The translations under genes were made by a program, and so were the position numbers. From Candidatus Hydrogenedentota bacterium (GTDB lineage Bacteria; Hydrogenedentota; Hydrogenedentia; Hydrogenedentales; CAITNO01), in NCBI GenBank assembly GCA_007124105.1, contig SLFT01000160.1:1-17293 (forward strand): a stretch of DNA of 17,293 nucleotides. Direction: 5' to 3'. The notes below the pieces were generated by a model. The model made no database searches, was not told where the DNA came from, and worked only from the letters and a program-made list of their open reading frames with translations. This document shows positions 6,114 to 13,902 of the stretch, in pieces (positions within the stretch are counted from its first letter, which is position 1; each line of letters begins with the position of its first letter).

Positions 6114-9100
6114 TTAGTCGTCTGCAAATTTCATTGCCATTTCCTTGGCTTTGCGAATATCCATTTTGCCGGTTCCCAGCACCGGTATCTCGTCAATATG
6201 GTGGAAGGCATTGGGACGCGGACGCCACAGGTTGGGCAGGTCGCTGTCCTGTAATCGTTCCTTAAGTCGTTTCAACTGATCATCGTCGAGTGTATGAAGC
6301 ACCACGAGGCGTTCGCCCCGGGACTCGTCAGGTACACCAGCTACGACAAGGGTTTGCTCAGTGAGTTCGAGGAGATTATGAAGGCATTCTTCCACGTGAT
6401 TGTGGGGGATCATCTCACCGCCGATTTTGCTGAAGCGGGCCAGCCGGTCCGTGATCATGATGAAACCGTCTTCATCAATGGCGGCAATATCGCCGGTGGT
6501 ATACCATCCGTCCCGCAACACCTTTTCGGTGCGCTCAGGGTCGTTGAGATAGCCCGCCATGATATTGGCGCCTTTGACCAGCAGCAGGCCGGACGCCCCG
6601 ACGGGCAGTTCTTCTTCGCGGGTATTCGGATTGACCACTTTTACCGCCTGATATGGGAAAGGTTTTCCGATTGTGCCATGCTTGCAATGCCGCACATAGA
6701 AGCCGGGCGACTCGGAATCGAAAATGTTTGCAGAAACAACGGGCGCGCATTCCGTGGTTCCGTAGCCTTCCATGGGCTCGACATCGAATTTATCGCGGAA
6801 AGCGACGCGAATGCGTTCAGGCAGTTTTTCCGCGCCCGCCACCACACATTCCAGGCTGGCGAGCTGCTCCGGGTCGCATCTGCGAATGAATCCTTGCAGG
6901 AATGTGGGCGTGGCGATCATGATCGTTCCGCGATATTTTTTTATCAGTTGTCCAATCGCCTTGGGTTCCAGCGGATTGGGATGAAAGACCGAACGCAACC
7001 CCTCAGTCATCGCCGCCCACAACGTTACTGAATACCCGAAGGAATGGAACAAGGGTAGAAATCCGACGAGACCTGAAGTCTTGTCATGGGGGAACATTTC
7101 GCGCGCGCCTTGAATGACGGCGGTGATGTTGCGATGGGTGAGCACAACGCCCTTGGGAACGCCCTCGCTGCCGCTCGAGAAAATTACGGTGGCGATGTCA
7201 TGCTCCGTTTTCGGTTCGGCGCCTAACAGGCGCAACAACGCCCGCCTTGGCATGAACAGCGCCAGCAGCATGGCCACAATCCGATCCTTTCCAGAGACAG
7301 ACTGTTTGATGTCCTCGAGATACACGGCCTGCCCAGGCGGTTCGAGGGGCACACGCTCGAGGAAAGCGCGCGACGTGATGGTGTGCGTTGTTTCGCAACG
7401 TTTGGCGCATTCGGCGATGATGTCTGAGGAGGCGGTGTAATTAAGGTTTACGGGAACGCGTCCCATTGCCTGAGCGGCGAGGTTTGCCAGCGCGCCGCCG
7501 ATGGTGGGCGGCATGAGTACCCCCACCATTGGCGCGTCGCCCAGTATGGGCTTGAATTTACGCGCAAGGGCAATGGTTCCGACGAGCGCCTTGAAATAAG
7601 TCAATTTGCCTGTCAGCATGTCTGCCATGCAGACGCGCCACAGATAGCGGCGCGCCACGCGTATAAAGCCGTATTGGAGCACATCGTCGCGAAAGCGCCG
7701 TTGCATGTAAATTTCCATGGTGAGGTGTTGCACCGCGTCGCGCGTATTGAACGCTGTTGTGGCCGCGGGCAGCGGGACGCCACAACGGACATGTACCGGA
7801 AACCGAAATACGCCGGGGAAACGCCAGTGGATGCGTCGGTTTCGGAATACATAAAGACACTCCCACAAGCGGCTGAGGGCAACGGGAAGGATGGGAGCGC
7901 CAATATCCCGGGTCAGCAATTCATAGTCCTGATACCAGGGCATTGCGATACCGTCGCGCTGCAGCTGTTGTGACCGGTTGACGCAAACCAGATTGCCTTC
8001 GGCAATCGTGCGCCGAATTGTCGTAAGCGCGGCGTCCAGCCCCGCTTCATCACGGGCGTCCACGGGGATGATATACATACATCTTGCGCAATGGCGCAAC
8101 CAGGGCGTATCAAGCAAATCGGCGCCGACCACAAAGTACACTTCGCGGTCGAGTGCAGCCTGCAGGGCCATGGCATCCACAAATGATTCATGATTGCCAA
8201 CAAGCAGCGCGCCGCCCTCTTCCGGGATATGATGCCTGTCCGCTGCATGAAGCTTGAAGAGTGTTCCGTCCAGACACCACCAGAACATGCGTATGGCCAT
8301 GATGGGCTTGGATATGCACAGCACCAGGCCAATACCGAGCGCGCTGACCGCCATGAACCCGAAGACGCTGTATGCGGACAATCCAAGGGATTCCAGCGCC
8401 AGAAATACTATCGAGGAAAGGGCGATGCCCACCCAGGTGAGCATGTTTACCGCCGCAATGACGCCGCCCTTGAGTTGTTTGGGCGCGCGTCGCTGAATGG
8501 CGGCGGCCAGGGGCACGCCATACAAGCCCGCGAAGCAGCCCAGGCCGAGCGCGAACAGCAACACGACCAGATAATGACCGCTTGTGGCCGCGGCCATCCG
8601 ATGCGCCAGCCCGTCCGTACCGCCGGTCAGAGGAACGGCGATGGCGCGGCATACGGGGATGATGGTGGCGCTGTGAAACGCGGCGGGCGCGGCCAATAAC
8701 AATGAGAATACGGTCATGCCTAATGCGCCCACGGGTACAAGGCCGAGTTCGACTTTGCCGCGTGATAAATACCCGGCGAACATGGCGCCCGCGCCGATGC
8801 CGATGGCGATGGCGGCGAGCAGGTACGAGGTGAGATCTTCTGAGATAACAAGGTCTATTTCGGCGAACTTGAACATATTCTGACGGGCCAAGGCGCCAAC
8901 GAACCAGAAATATACGTATCCGATCACTGTAAACAAGAGGATGCGATCATGCCAGACAGCGGAGAAGTTTTTTCCCATGCCCTGCCAGGGGCGCAACGGA
9001 TTCTTGGGGATAGGCTGGTCTGGATTGGCAGCTGGCGGGCGCGTGATGAAATACGAGGTGACAATGCCCAGCGCGGACAGCGCTACCAACACCGCTGAAG

Positions 9101-9686
9101 CCAGATACACGCGCCCTTCCAGCGCCAGAAAGAGCGGGCCGGCAAGGCCCATTCCCGCTATGATGGCGATGATGGTGTACATCTGGATGACGCCGTTGCC
9201 CCATGACAAGCGCGCGGGCGGCAATATTTCAGGGAGTATGCCGTATTTCGCGGGACCGAATAGGGCGCTTTGGGTCGCCATGAAAAAAAGGATACACCAT
9301 ATCAGCGGCGTATATCCGAGATAAAAGGCGATTCCGCCGAGTGCCATGACGGATATTTCGATCCATTTGGTGGCCACGGCGAGACGTTGTTTACTGAACC
9401 TGTCAGATAACGCGCCGAACAGTCCCGGAAAAATAATGAAGGGCATGGCGAACAGGAACGTGGCAAAAGCGGGCACAAAGGTGCTCGCCGGCCAGCGCCC
9501 GAAATACAGATAAGCCGTAGCGTCCTCTGATGCGCCGCGGAACAGACTCAACAGATAGAAAATGATAATGTATTGGTACAGATTATCATTGAATGCGCCC
9601 TGGAATTGCGTCACCACCAGCGCCCAGAACCCGCGCTTGTTGAACTGGTCTTCCCGCATTGCGGGCGAAGAAGTTCTTGTCTCCAT
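6114..9686 (-). CDS. aas: LplT-PlsC-AMP ligase fusion (lysophospholipid flippase/Aas)
   Basis: 1190 residues in three modules. Residues about 15-455 are an MFS transporter like LplT, which flips lysophospholipids inward. Residues about 475-665 are a PlsC-type acyltransferase with HESFVD (His499, Asp504). Residues about 690-1190 are an AMP-binding acyl-ACP/CoA ligase with SSGSEGVPK (837-845), YGTTE (975-979), a TTGD motif and the catalytic lysine in GTGKMD (Lys1174). E. coli has the same activities as separate LplT and Aas; fused forms are known. They re-acylate lysophosphatidylethanolamine, as after lipoprotein maturation. Odd point: where PlsC proteins have the PEG motif, about 70 residues after His499, this protein has NRSQQ (570-574), so acyltransferase activity is uncertain. 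AGGAGAGG about 8 bases upstream supports the start. It follows marR in the same direction. Confidence 0.93.
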   Translation of the reverse strand: METRTSSPAMREDQFNKRGFWALVVTQFQGAFNDNLYQYIIIFYLLSLFRGASEDATAYLYFGRWPASTFVPAFATFLFAMPFIIFPGLFGALSDRFSKQRLAVATKWIEISVMALGGIAFYLGYTPLIWCILFFMATQSALFGPAKYGILPEILPPARLSWGNGVIQMYTIIAIIAGMGLAGPLFLALEGRVYLASAVLVALSALGIVTSYFITRPPAANPDQPIPKNPLRPWQGMGKNFSAVWHDRILLFTVIGYVYFWFVGALARQNMFKFAEIDLVISEDLTSYLLAAIAIGIGAGAMFAGYLSRGKVELGLVPVGALGMTVFSLLLAAPAAFHSATIIPVCRAIAVPLTGGTDGLAHRMAAATSGHYLVVLLFALGLGCFAGLYGVPLAAAIQRRAPKQLKGGVIAAVNMLTWVGIALSSIVFLALESLGLSAYSVFGFMAVSALGIGLVLCISKPIMAIRMFWWCLDGTLFKLHAADRHHIPEEGGALLVGNHESFVDAMALQAALDREVYFVVGADLLDTPWLRHCARCMYIIPVDARDEAGLDAALTTIRRTIAEGNLVCVNRSQQLQRDGIAMPWYQDYELLTRDIGAPILPVALSRLWECLYVFRNRRIHWRFPGVFRFPVHVRCGVPLPAATTAFNTRDAVQHLTMEIYMQRRFRDDVLQYGFIRVARRYLWRVCMADMLTGKLTYFKALVGTIALARKFKPILGDAPMVGVLMPPTIGGALANLAAQAMGRVPVNLNYTASSDIIAECAKRCETTHTITSRAFLERVPLEPPGQAVYLEDIKQSVSGKDRIVAMLLALFMPRRALLRLLGAEPKTEHDIATVIFSSGSEGVPKGVVLTHRNITAVIQGAREMFPHDKTSGLVGFLPLFHSFGYSVTLWAAMTEGLRSVFHPNPLEPKAIGQLIKKYRGTIMIATPTFLQGFIRRCDPEQLASLECVVAGAEKLPERIRVAFRDKFDVEPMEGYGTTECAPVVSANIFDSESPGFYVRHCKHGTIGKPFPYQAVKVVNPNTREEELPVGASGLLLVKGANIMAGYLNDPERTEKVLRDGWYTTGDIAAIDEDGFIMITDRLARFSKIGGEMIPHNHVEECLHNLLELTEQTLVVAGVPDESRGERLVVLHTLDDDQLKRLKERLQDSDLPNLWRPRPNAFHHIDEIPVLGTGKMDIRKAKEMAMKFADD

Positions 9687-9708
9687 ACAATCAGCCTCTC
9701 CTGCCTAC

Positions 9709-9816
9709 GGCGTTGCCTGGCAACGCCCGGTTATTTGCAACGGCGCAGCGCCCGGAATTTGTCCGGGATAGCGGCGTTGCACGGTCCAGTGGCGAGCCCG
9801 TATACAGCGGGTCGCC
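9709..9816. repeat. Three consecutive stem-loops between marR and the aas fusion gene
   Basis: Seen directly: (1) GGCGTTGCC 9709-9717 with GGCAACGCC 9719-9727; (2) CCCGGA 9751-9756 with TCCGGG 9762-9767; (3) GGCGA/TCGCC (9791-9795, 9812-9816) extended by CCCG/CGGG (9797-9800, 9808-9811) with one bulged G. In addition GCAACGCC (9720-9727) can pair instead with GGCGTTGC (9773-9780), which excludes stem 1. The array lies in the leader or spacer of the aas gene, just upstream of its ribosome site. It could be an attenuator, an RNA-processing site or a REP cluster. Confidence 0.55.
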
Positions 9817-9858
9817 CGCGACTTCGTTTGAAAGACTTGCCCCCAAGAAACAACATGC

Positions 9859-10335
9859 TTATTCAACCTGGTCCGCCTGCGAGCGCACTTGTTCCAGGCG
9901 CTTGATCAGGTCGAGACACTGCTGATCGGAAAACGGCATCAGCGCATTGTGGATGGCGCCTCGATAAACAGGCTCGACCTTGTCTATCAGCGCTTTTCCG
10001 CGACGGGTAAGAACCACGTGATAAATTCGCCTGTTTCCCGTTACTTCCTGTCTCTTGACAAGTCCTTTGCTCTCGAGTTTATCTAAAACGGAAGTGATGC
10101 TGGCGCGGGTAACTACCAGGCGCTTGCTCAAATCAGATTGCGTCCACGCGCTCTTCTTATACTTCAATGCGAACAAGACGTTGAATTGCGCTTCGGTTAA
10201 GTCGAATTGCCGGAAAAGAGTCGCGCCCTTCTGAGACACCAAAGTCGCTGTGCGCACAATATTCAGCACAAGCTCGTGCCGTATATCCTCAAGGGGCTGT
10301 TCAAGTTCCAACTCGCGATTTATTGATACGCCCAT
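9859..10335 (-). CDS. MarR-family transcriptional regulator
   Basis: 158 residues, the normal MarR length. Flanking helices for dimer formation surround a winged helix: LTEAQFNVLFALKYKK, then SDLSKRLVVTRASITSVLDKLESKGLVKR (helix-turn-helix, about 92-120), then the wing with GNRRIYHVVLTRRG. Such dimers bind palindromes and often repress their own promoter and neighbours until a small ligand is bound. The aas-type fusion gene follows in the same direction, 172 bases downstream, so it may control phospholipid repair, as the MarR-type FabT controls fatty acid genes in streptococci (analogy only). A palindrome overlapping its predicted promoter would suit self-regulation. AAGGGAG about 12 bases upstream supports the start; a leader of some 185 bases precedes it. 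Confidence 0.93.
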   Translation of the reverse strand: MGVSINRELELEQPLEDIRHELVLNIVRTATLVSQKGATLFRQFDLTEAQFNVLFALKYKKSAWTQSDLSKRLVVTRASITSVLDKLESKGLVKRQEVTGNRRIYHVVLTRRGKALIDKVEPVYRGAIHNALMPFSDQQCLDLIKRLEQVRSQADQVE

Positions 10336-10480
10336 GATGTCGTGATGACTCCCTTGTTGTTAGCGTTGTCCGGTACGGCGCAACATGTTCTCTTTTATGT
10401 GGACAGGCGCGGTATTTGCCGCCAGTGCTGTGGTTAGGCATTTAACGTCATTGTCATCCTTGTGCCAGACAGGAGAAATG

Positions 10481-10511
10481 GGCGGCGCCACAGGCGCAAG
10501 TGCGCGCCGCC
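10481..10511. promoter_or_regulatory. GC-rich stem-loop in the predicted marR leader
   Basis: GGCGGCGC (10481-10488) is the exact reverse complement of GCGCCGCC (10504-10511), leaving a 15-base loop. On the minus strand it would be at about +11 to +41 of the marR transcript predicted from the promoter at 10529-10558. No T-run follows, so it is not a classical terminator. Role unknown. Confidence 0.4.
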
Positions 10512-10528
10512 AATATCCTGATTGATAC

Positions 10529-10558
10529 AGTATAAACTATGACAGCAGTAAATGTAAA
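10529..10558 (-). promoter_or_regulatory. Promoter of marR
   Basis: Minus strand TTTACA (10558-10553), an 18-base spacer, and TATACT (10534-10529). Both boxes match consensus at 5 of 6 positions. Transcription would start near 10522. The 5' edge of the -35 box overlaps the palindrome at 10557-10573. Confidence 0.5.
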
Positions 10559-10573
10559 CTGTCTAACAGTTAG
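10557..10573. promoter_or_regulatory. Candidate MarR operator
   Basis: Two overlapping palindromes share this site: AACTGT-CTA-ACAGTT (10557-10571) and CTAAC-A-GTTAG (10563-10573), both with perfect arms. Size, AT content and overlap with the marR -35 box are as expected for a MarR-type operator. Binding is an inference. Confidence 0.4.
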
Positions 10574-11135
10574 ATTGGCAGGAAAAGTCTGCAAACAAAT
10601 TGGCCCTTTCAGTTAACGCGTCAACGTAAACATTTGTTGGACTAAACAGGCGGGGCCTCTTCTCTGGAAGGTATTGACCATAGTGACGGTATTTACGGAT
10701 GCCGCATCTACTGTGACAATATCTCTTGATTCCACGGCGTCTAGTCCAACAGCATTGTTTGACCTGTTCGACGCTGTCATATAAGGTCCAACAATGTCTG
10801 ACGGCCCGCCATCCAATAGGAGGGCTTTGGCGGTGTTGTTTGGAAAATGGCATGCTGACGCGCGCTCGTGATATGCTAAGGTGGTGTGGCGCTGGCGCCT
10901 CGCCTCTTCCTGTGATGCAGCGCGTTTTTTGCCGCATTTTCGGGGAAAGTCTGCGTGTTTTTTTCCAACGCGGACAAGTTCGCCCTGGGGGCATTGCTGT
11001 CCAAGCGCTACAATCCGAATGGGCCGCCATCGCTTAGTGTAGGACCGCAAAGCGCTTCCCCAATGCGTTGCGCTCACATACCCCGTTTTGTTTGCGTCAA
11101 CAGTATGTCGTAGATTCTGTCAGGATACACAATAC
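10574..11135. other. Gene-free stretch between marR and the MFS permease gene
   Basis: No frame on either strand here shows a recognisable protein. Apart from the 58-bp repeat at 10753-10810, it holds a perfect 10-base inverted pair, TGTTGGACTA (10635-10644) and TAGTCCAACA (10742-10751), 97 bases apart. Variants of the GTCNGAC unit are scattered through it, for example GTCCAAC at 10744. From 10811 on I see no clear structure, and no strong promoter for the permease gene. Confidence 0.5.
10753..10810. repeat. 58-bp repeat, copy 2
   Basis: Gap-free alignment to 1924-1981 with 43 of 58 identical bases by hand count. The best kept parts are the CATTGT start and the end from GTCCNAC through AATGTC and GCCC. 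Both copies lie in intergenic DNA in the same orientation. The 10-base inverted repeat arm at 10742-10751 abuts this copy. Confidence 0.6.
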
Positions 11136-12365
11136 GTGACTCGTGTACTGAAATATCGCCTTTCGCTTATGATGTTCCTGGAATACCTTGTTCCGGGCGC
11201 TACGGTACCGATTCTGAGCCTGTACTTAAAAGACAATCTGGGCTTTGAGTCATATCAAGCGGGGATAGTCATGGCCATGCCCGCGCTTGCGGCGATAGCC
11301 GCGCCGCTCGTTGCATCACACATTGCCGACAGATATATCAGCGCGGAACGGTTGCTGGCAATGTGTCATTTCGCCTGCGGCCTGTTAATGCTCGCGTTAA
11401 CCCGGGTCGAAACCTTTCCGTTGTTCGTGTTTGTATTCGGTTGCTATGGCATTTGCTTTACGCCCACGCTTGGGTTGACCAATGCCGTGGCCCTCCATCA
11501 TATTACGGACGCAAAACGTGATTTCGGCGGGATACGTCTGTGGGGCACCGCGGGCTGGGTGGTGGTGGGTTGGGTCTTTGGTTATTTCTGGATTCGGGGC
11601 GGCGGTCCGGGCGAGCGGCTGCCCCATGCGCTTATTGTGTCGGGCGCAACTTCGTTGACATTGGCTGTTTATTCGCTGACGTTTCGACCTGCGCCGCATG
11701 ATGCCGATACCGAGAAGAACGAGCCTTACGGCGACATGTTGCGTCTTTTCCTTAAACCGGGAATGCTGCTGCTTTGTCTGTTATGCTTTCTTAACAGTGC
11801 TTGCCATCAATTCTACTATTTCGGCATGAGTCCTTTCTTGAACCAGACAGACTTTCCGTCCGCCTTTATTATGCCCGGGATGAGCGTTGGTCAGGCTTCA
11901 GAAGTGGTGGTGCTGGGCCTTATGGGCTGGTGCCTGTTGCGCATGAGCATGAAGACAACAATGCTCATCGGCGTTGTTGCCCAGGGCATACGCATGGTGA
12001 TGTTTGCTTTCGCTGGCAGCCATGCCGTGGTAATTGCGGGTATTAGCCTTCATGGATTCTGTTTCGCGTTCTTTTTTATCACGGCATACTTGTACGTGGA
12101 ATCGCACAGTTCGCGCGCAAACCGCGCGGGAGCGCAACAGGTGCTGACTATCATGGTGGCGGGCGCGGGCACTTTGGCGGGGTTCTTGAGCGCGGGCTGG
12201 ACCGCGCAATGGCTCACTGATCCGATTACCGGAATTGTGGATTATCGCAGTTACTGGCTGACGCCCGCCGTGTTGTGCGCCATCGTGGCTGTCATGCTCG
12301 CTGTGGGCTTCCATGAAATCTCACCGGACAAGTCGCCCGATGCGCCTGAACCAAACGCGTCATGA
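11136..12365 (+). CDS. MFS permease, nucleoside:H+ symporter (NupG)-like
   Basis: 409 residues with about 12 hydrophobic segments, so an inner-membrane transporter. The opening LKYRLSLMMFLEYLVPGATVPILSLYL and the string GGIRLWGTAGWVVVGW (in the second third of the N-terminal half) are typical of the nucleoside H+ symporter branch of the MFS as I know it. The substrate could be a nucleoside or another small molecule. Start: GTG at 11136 is preferred because AGGA (11122-11125) lies 10 bases upstream and the protein then begins with the usual family motif. An upstream TTG at 11088 is in frame but lacks a ribosome site. It is divergent from marR, so that regulator could act on it, though the candidate operator is more than 500 bases away. 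Confidence 0.85.
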   Translation: MTRVLKYRLSLMMFLEYLVPGATVPILSLYLKDNLGFESYQAGIVMAMPALAAIAAPLVASHIADRYISAERLLAMCHFACGLLMLALTRVETFPLFVFVFGCYGICFTPTLGLTNAVALHHITDAKRDFGGIRLWGTAGWVVVGWVFGYFWIRGGGPGERLPHALIVSGATSLTLAVYSLTFRPAPHDADTEKNEPYGDMLRLFLKPGMLLLCLLCFLNSACHQFYYFGMSPFLNQTDFPSAFIMPGMSVGQASEVVVLGLMGWCLLRMSMKTTMLIGVVAQGIRMVMFAFAGSHAVVIAGISLHGFCFAFFFITAYLYVESHSSRANRAGAQQVLTIMVAGAGTLAGFLSAGWTAQWLTDPITGIVDYRSYWLTPAVLCAIVAVMLAVGFHEISPDKSPDAPEPNAS

Positions 12366-12388
12366 GTGGCTGCTCCGGATTCCATTGG

Positions 12389-12419
12389 TTGACAGGCGTC
12401 TTGTAGAAGCGCGTATAAT
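12389..12419 (+). promoter_or_regulatory. Consensus-like promoter of the HtrA cluster
   Basis: Perfect TTGACA (12389-12394) and perfect TATAAT (12414-12419), with a long 19-base spacer. Transcription would start near 12427, leaving a leader of about 72 bases that contains a 6-bp stem (GGCTTT 12438-12443 with AAAGCC 12452-12457). No sigmaE-like signal was seen. Confidence 0.6.
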
Positions 12420-12498
12420 GGCAAGCGCATTCTTGAAGGCTTTTTATTTTGAAAGCCGTGTAACGTTGTTTGTGTGATTTTCAGGAGATACGCAAGGT

Positions 12499-13902
12499 AT
12501 GTTGGCATCACGGATTGTTTCGTTTCTGCGTCAATGGCGTCCGGCGGCATGGACGTTCTATCTGACGATATCGCTTGTTACATTTGGCGGTTGCGCCACG
12601 CTTGGCTCTGACACACAGTCATCAGTGCTTGCCGCCAAGAATCGCGTTGCGCCCGCGATGGTACATATACGCCCGGTAAAAGAGGTGTTTATTGCCGGGC
12701 AACGACGGGAAATTCCCACGATTGGAAGCGGCTTTATTATTTCCCGTGACGGCTACATGGTCACCAATGAGCATGTGGCGGGAGACAGCAGTGTTGTATG
12801 GTGTGTGCTCAGCGACAACACCGAGATTGAAGCGCGGGTTGTCGGCGCCGACCCGGACACGGACATTGCCGTGCTCAAAGTGGAAACGGATGCCCTATTG
12901 CCTCATGTAACGTTTGGTCGCTCGGATACGCTCGAGTCGGGACAAATGGTGATGGCCCTGGGAAGTCCACACGGCCTGGCGCGCAGCGTGTCCCTGGGGA
13001 TTATCAGCGTCCCTGATCGCTATTTAGGCGATATTGGCGTGATGGCCGCGCCCTACAATAACTGGATACAGACTGACGCGGCGATTAATCCTGGCAATAG
13101 CGGCGGGCCCTTGATCAATCTGCGGGGCGAGGTTGTCGGCGTCAACTCACGCGTACTGAGCGGCGCGGAAAATGTGGGCTTTGCCATTCCCATTGATATT
13201 GCCCGCGAGGCAATTGAGGCGATTATTGAAGAGGGGCGGGTTCGTCGCAGCTGGCTGGGGCTGCAATTTCAAGAAATGGCCGCGCGAACAGACGACCCAA
13301 GCGCGCGCGGCGTGGTTATTGCCGATGTTTCGCCGTTGTCGCCCGCGCAGGAGGCGGGGGTGCGTCCTGGCGATTTGCTCTTGCAAATCAACGAAAAAGT
13401 CGTTGACGCGCGTTTTGAGGAAGACCTTCCTTATGTGCGCAAGGCGGTAGCGGACCTGCCCATAGGTGAAACAGTGGCGCTCCATCTTATGCGGGGCGGC
13501 GAGCCCGTAGAAGTGACGCTCCAGACAGAAGAGAAGGTTGCCACGAAAGGCGGTCAGGTCGAATTTTCAGCGTGGGGATTCACTGCGGCGGAGATGACCC
13601 CTGAACTGGCGCGGCGCGCGCAAATGACAGAGCGGACCGGCGTATTGGTTTCGGGGAGCATGCCCGGCGGCATTGCGGCGCAGGCGGGACTAGACCAGGG
13701 CGACATTATTCTCAAGATGGACGATATGCCGATGCATACGCTTGCGGAATTCAGTCATGCCTATCAGCAGCGCGTGGAGTCACAGCAACGGCTGGTGATG
13801 CTCTTTGTGAGACGCGGGGCCGTCACGCGTTTTGTGTTGCTGGATACGAAGACCCCAGACACGGATACGCTTGAAAAGGAAACGCTTGATTATGTGGATT
13901 AA
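12499..13902 (+). CDS. HtrA/DegP-type periplasmic serine protease, two PDZ domains
   Basis: 467 residues. The N-terminus has a hydrophobic segment ending at Cys32 (FGGCATLG), a lipoprotein-like signal although Phe at -3 is not canonical; it may be membrane-tethered. The trypsin-like domain (about 45-245) has the full triad: His92 in VTNEHVA, Asp122 in DTDIAVLK and Ser201 in NPGNSGGPL. Two PDZ domains follow, at about 252-340 and 365-455. Such proteases degrade or hold misfolded envelope proteins. AGGAGA ten bases before ATG gives a good ribosome site, and a consensus-like promoter precedes it. Its last 11 bases overlap the next gene, which encodes a degenerate relative. Confidence 0.94.
   Translation: MLASRIVSFLRQWRPAAWTFYLTISLVTFGGCATLGSDTQSSVLAAKNRVAPAMVHIRPVKEVFIAGQRREIPTIGSGFIISRDGYMVTNEHVAGDSSVVWCVLSDNTEIEARVVGADPDTDIAVLKVETDALLPHVTFGRSDTLESGQMVMALGSPHGLARSVSLGIISVPDRYLGDIGVMAAPYNNWIQTDAAINPGNSGGPLINLRGEVVGVNSRVLSGAENVGFAIPIDIAREAIEAIIEEGRVRRSWLGLQFQEMAARTDDPSARGVVIADVSPLSPAQEAGVRPGDLLLQINEKVVDARFEEDLPYVRKAVADLPIGETVALHLMRGGEPVEVTLQTEEKVATKGGQVEFSAWGFTAAEMTPELARRAQMTERTGVLVSGSMPGGIAAQAGLDQGDIILKMDDMPMHTLAEFSHAYQQRVESQQRLVMLFVRRGAVTRFVLLDTKTPDTDTLEKETLDYVD

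Noticed and set aside
7930..8000. Compensating frameshifts as the cause of the missing PEG motif
   Set aside because: Reading the other forward frames of the minus strand at this spot does not restore a PEG motif, so a simple local frameshift does not explain it; a sequencing error cannot be fully excluded.
10479..10526. Possible 15-residue leader peptide after AGGAG on the + strand
   Set aside because: The ribosome site is only 2 bases from the ATG and the codons coincide with the GC palindrome, so it is probably chance.
10563..11077. Open frames of about 100-155 codons on both strands
   Set aside because: They cover the repeat copy and inverted arms, overlap each other, lack ribosome sites and show no domain-like sequence.
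11088..11135. Upstream TTG start for the MFS permease gene
   Set aside because: It has no ribosome site and would add a 16-residue extension not typical for the family; the GTG at 11136 has AGGA at good distance.
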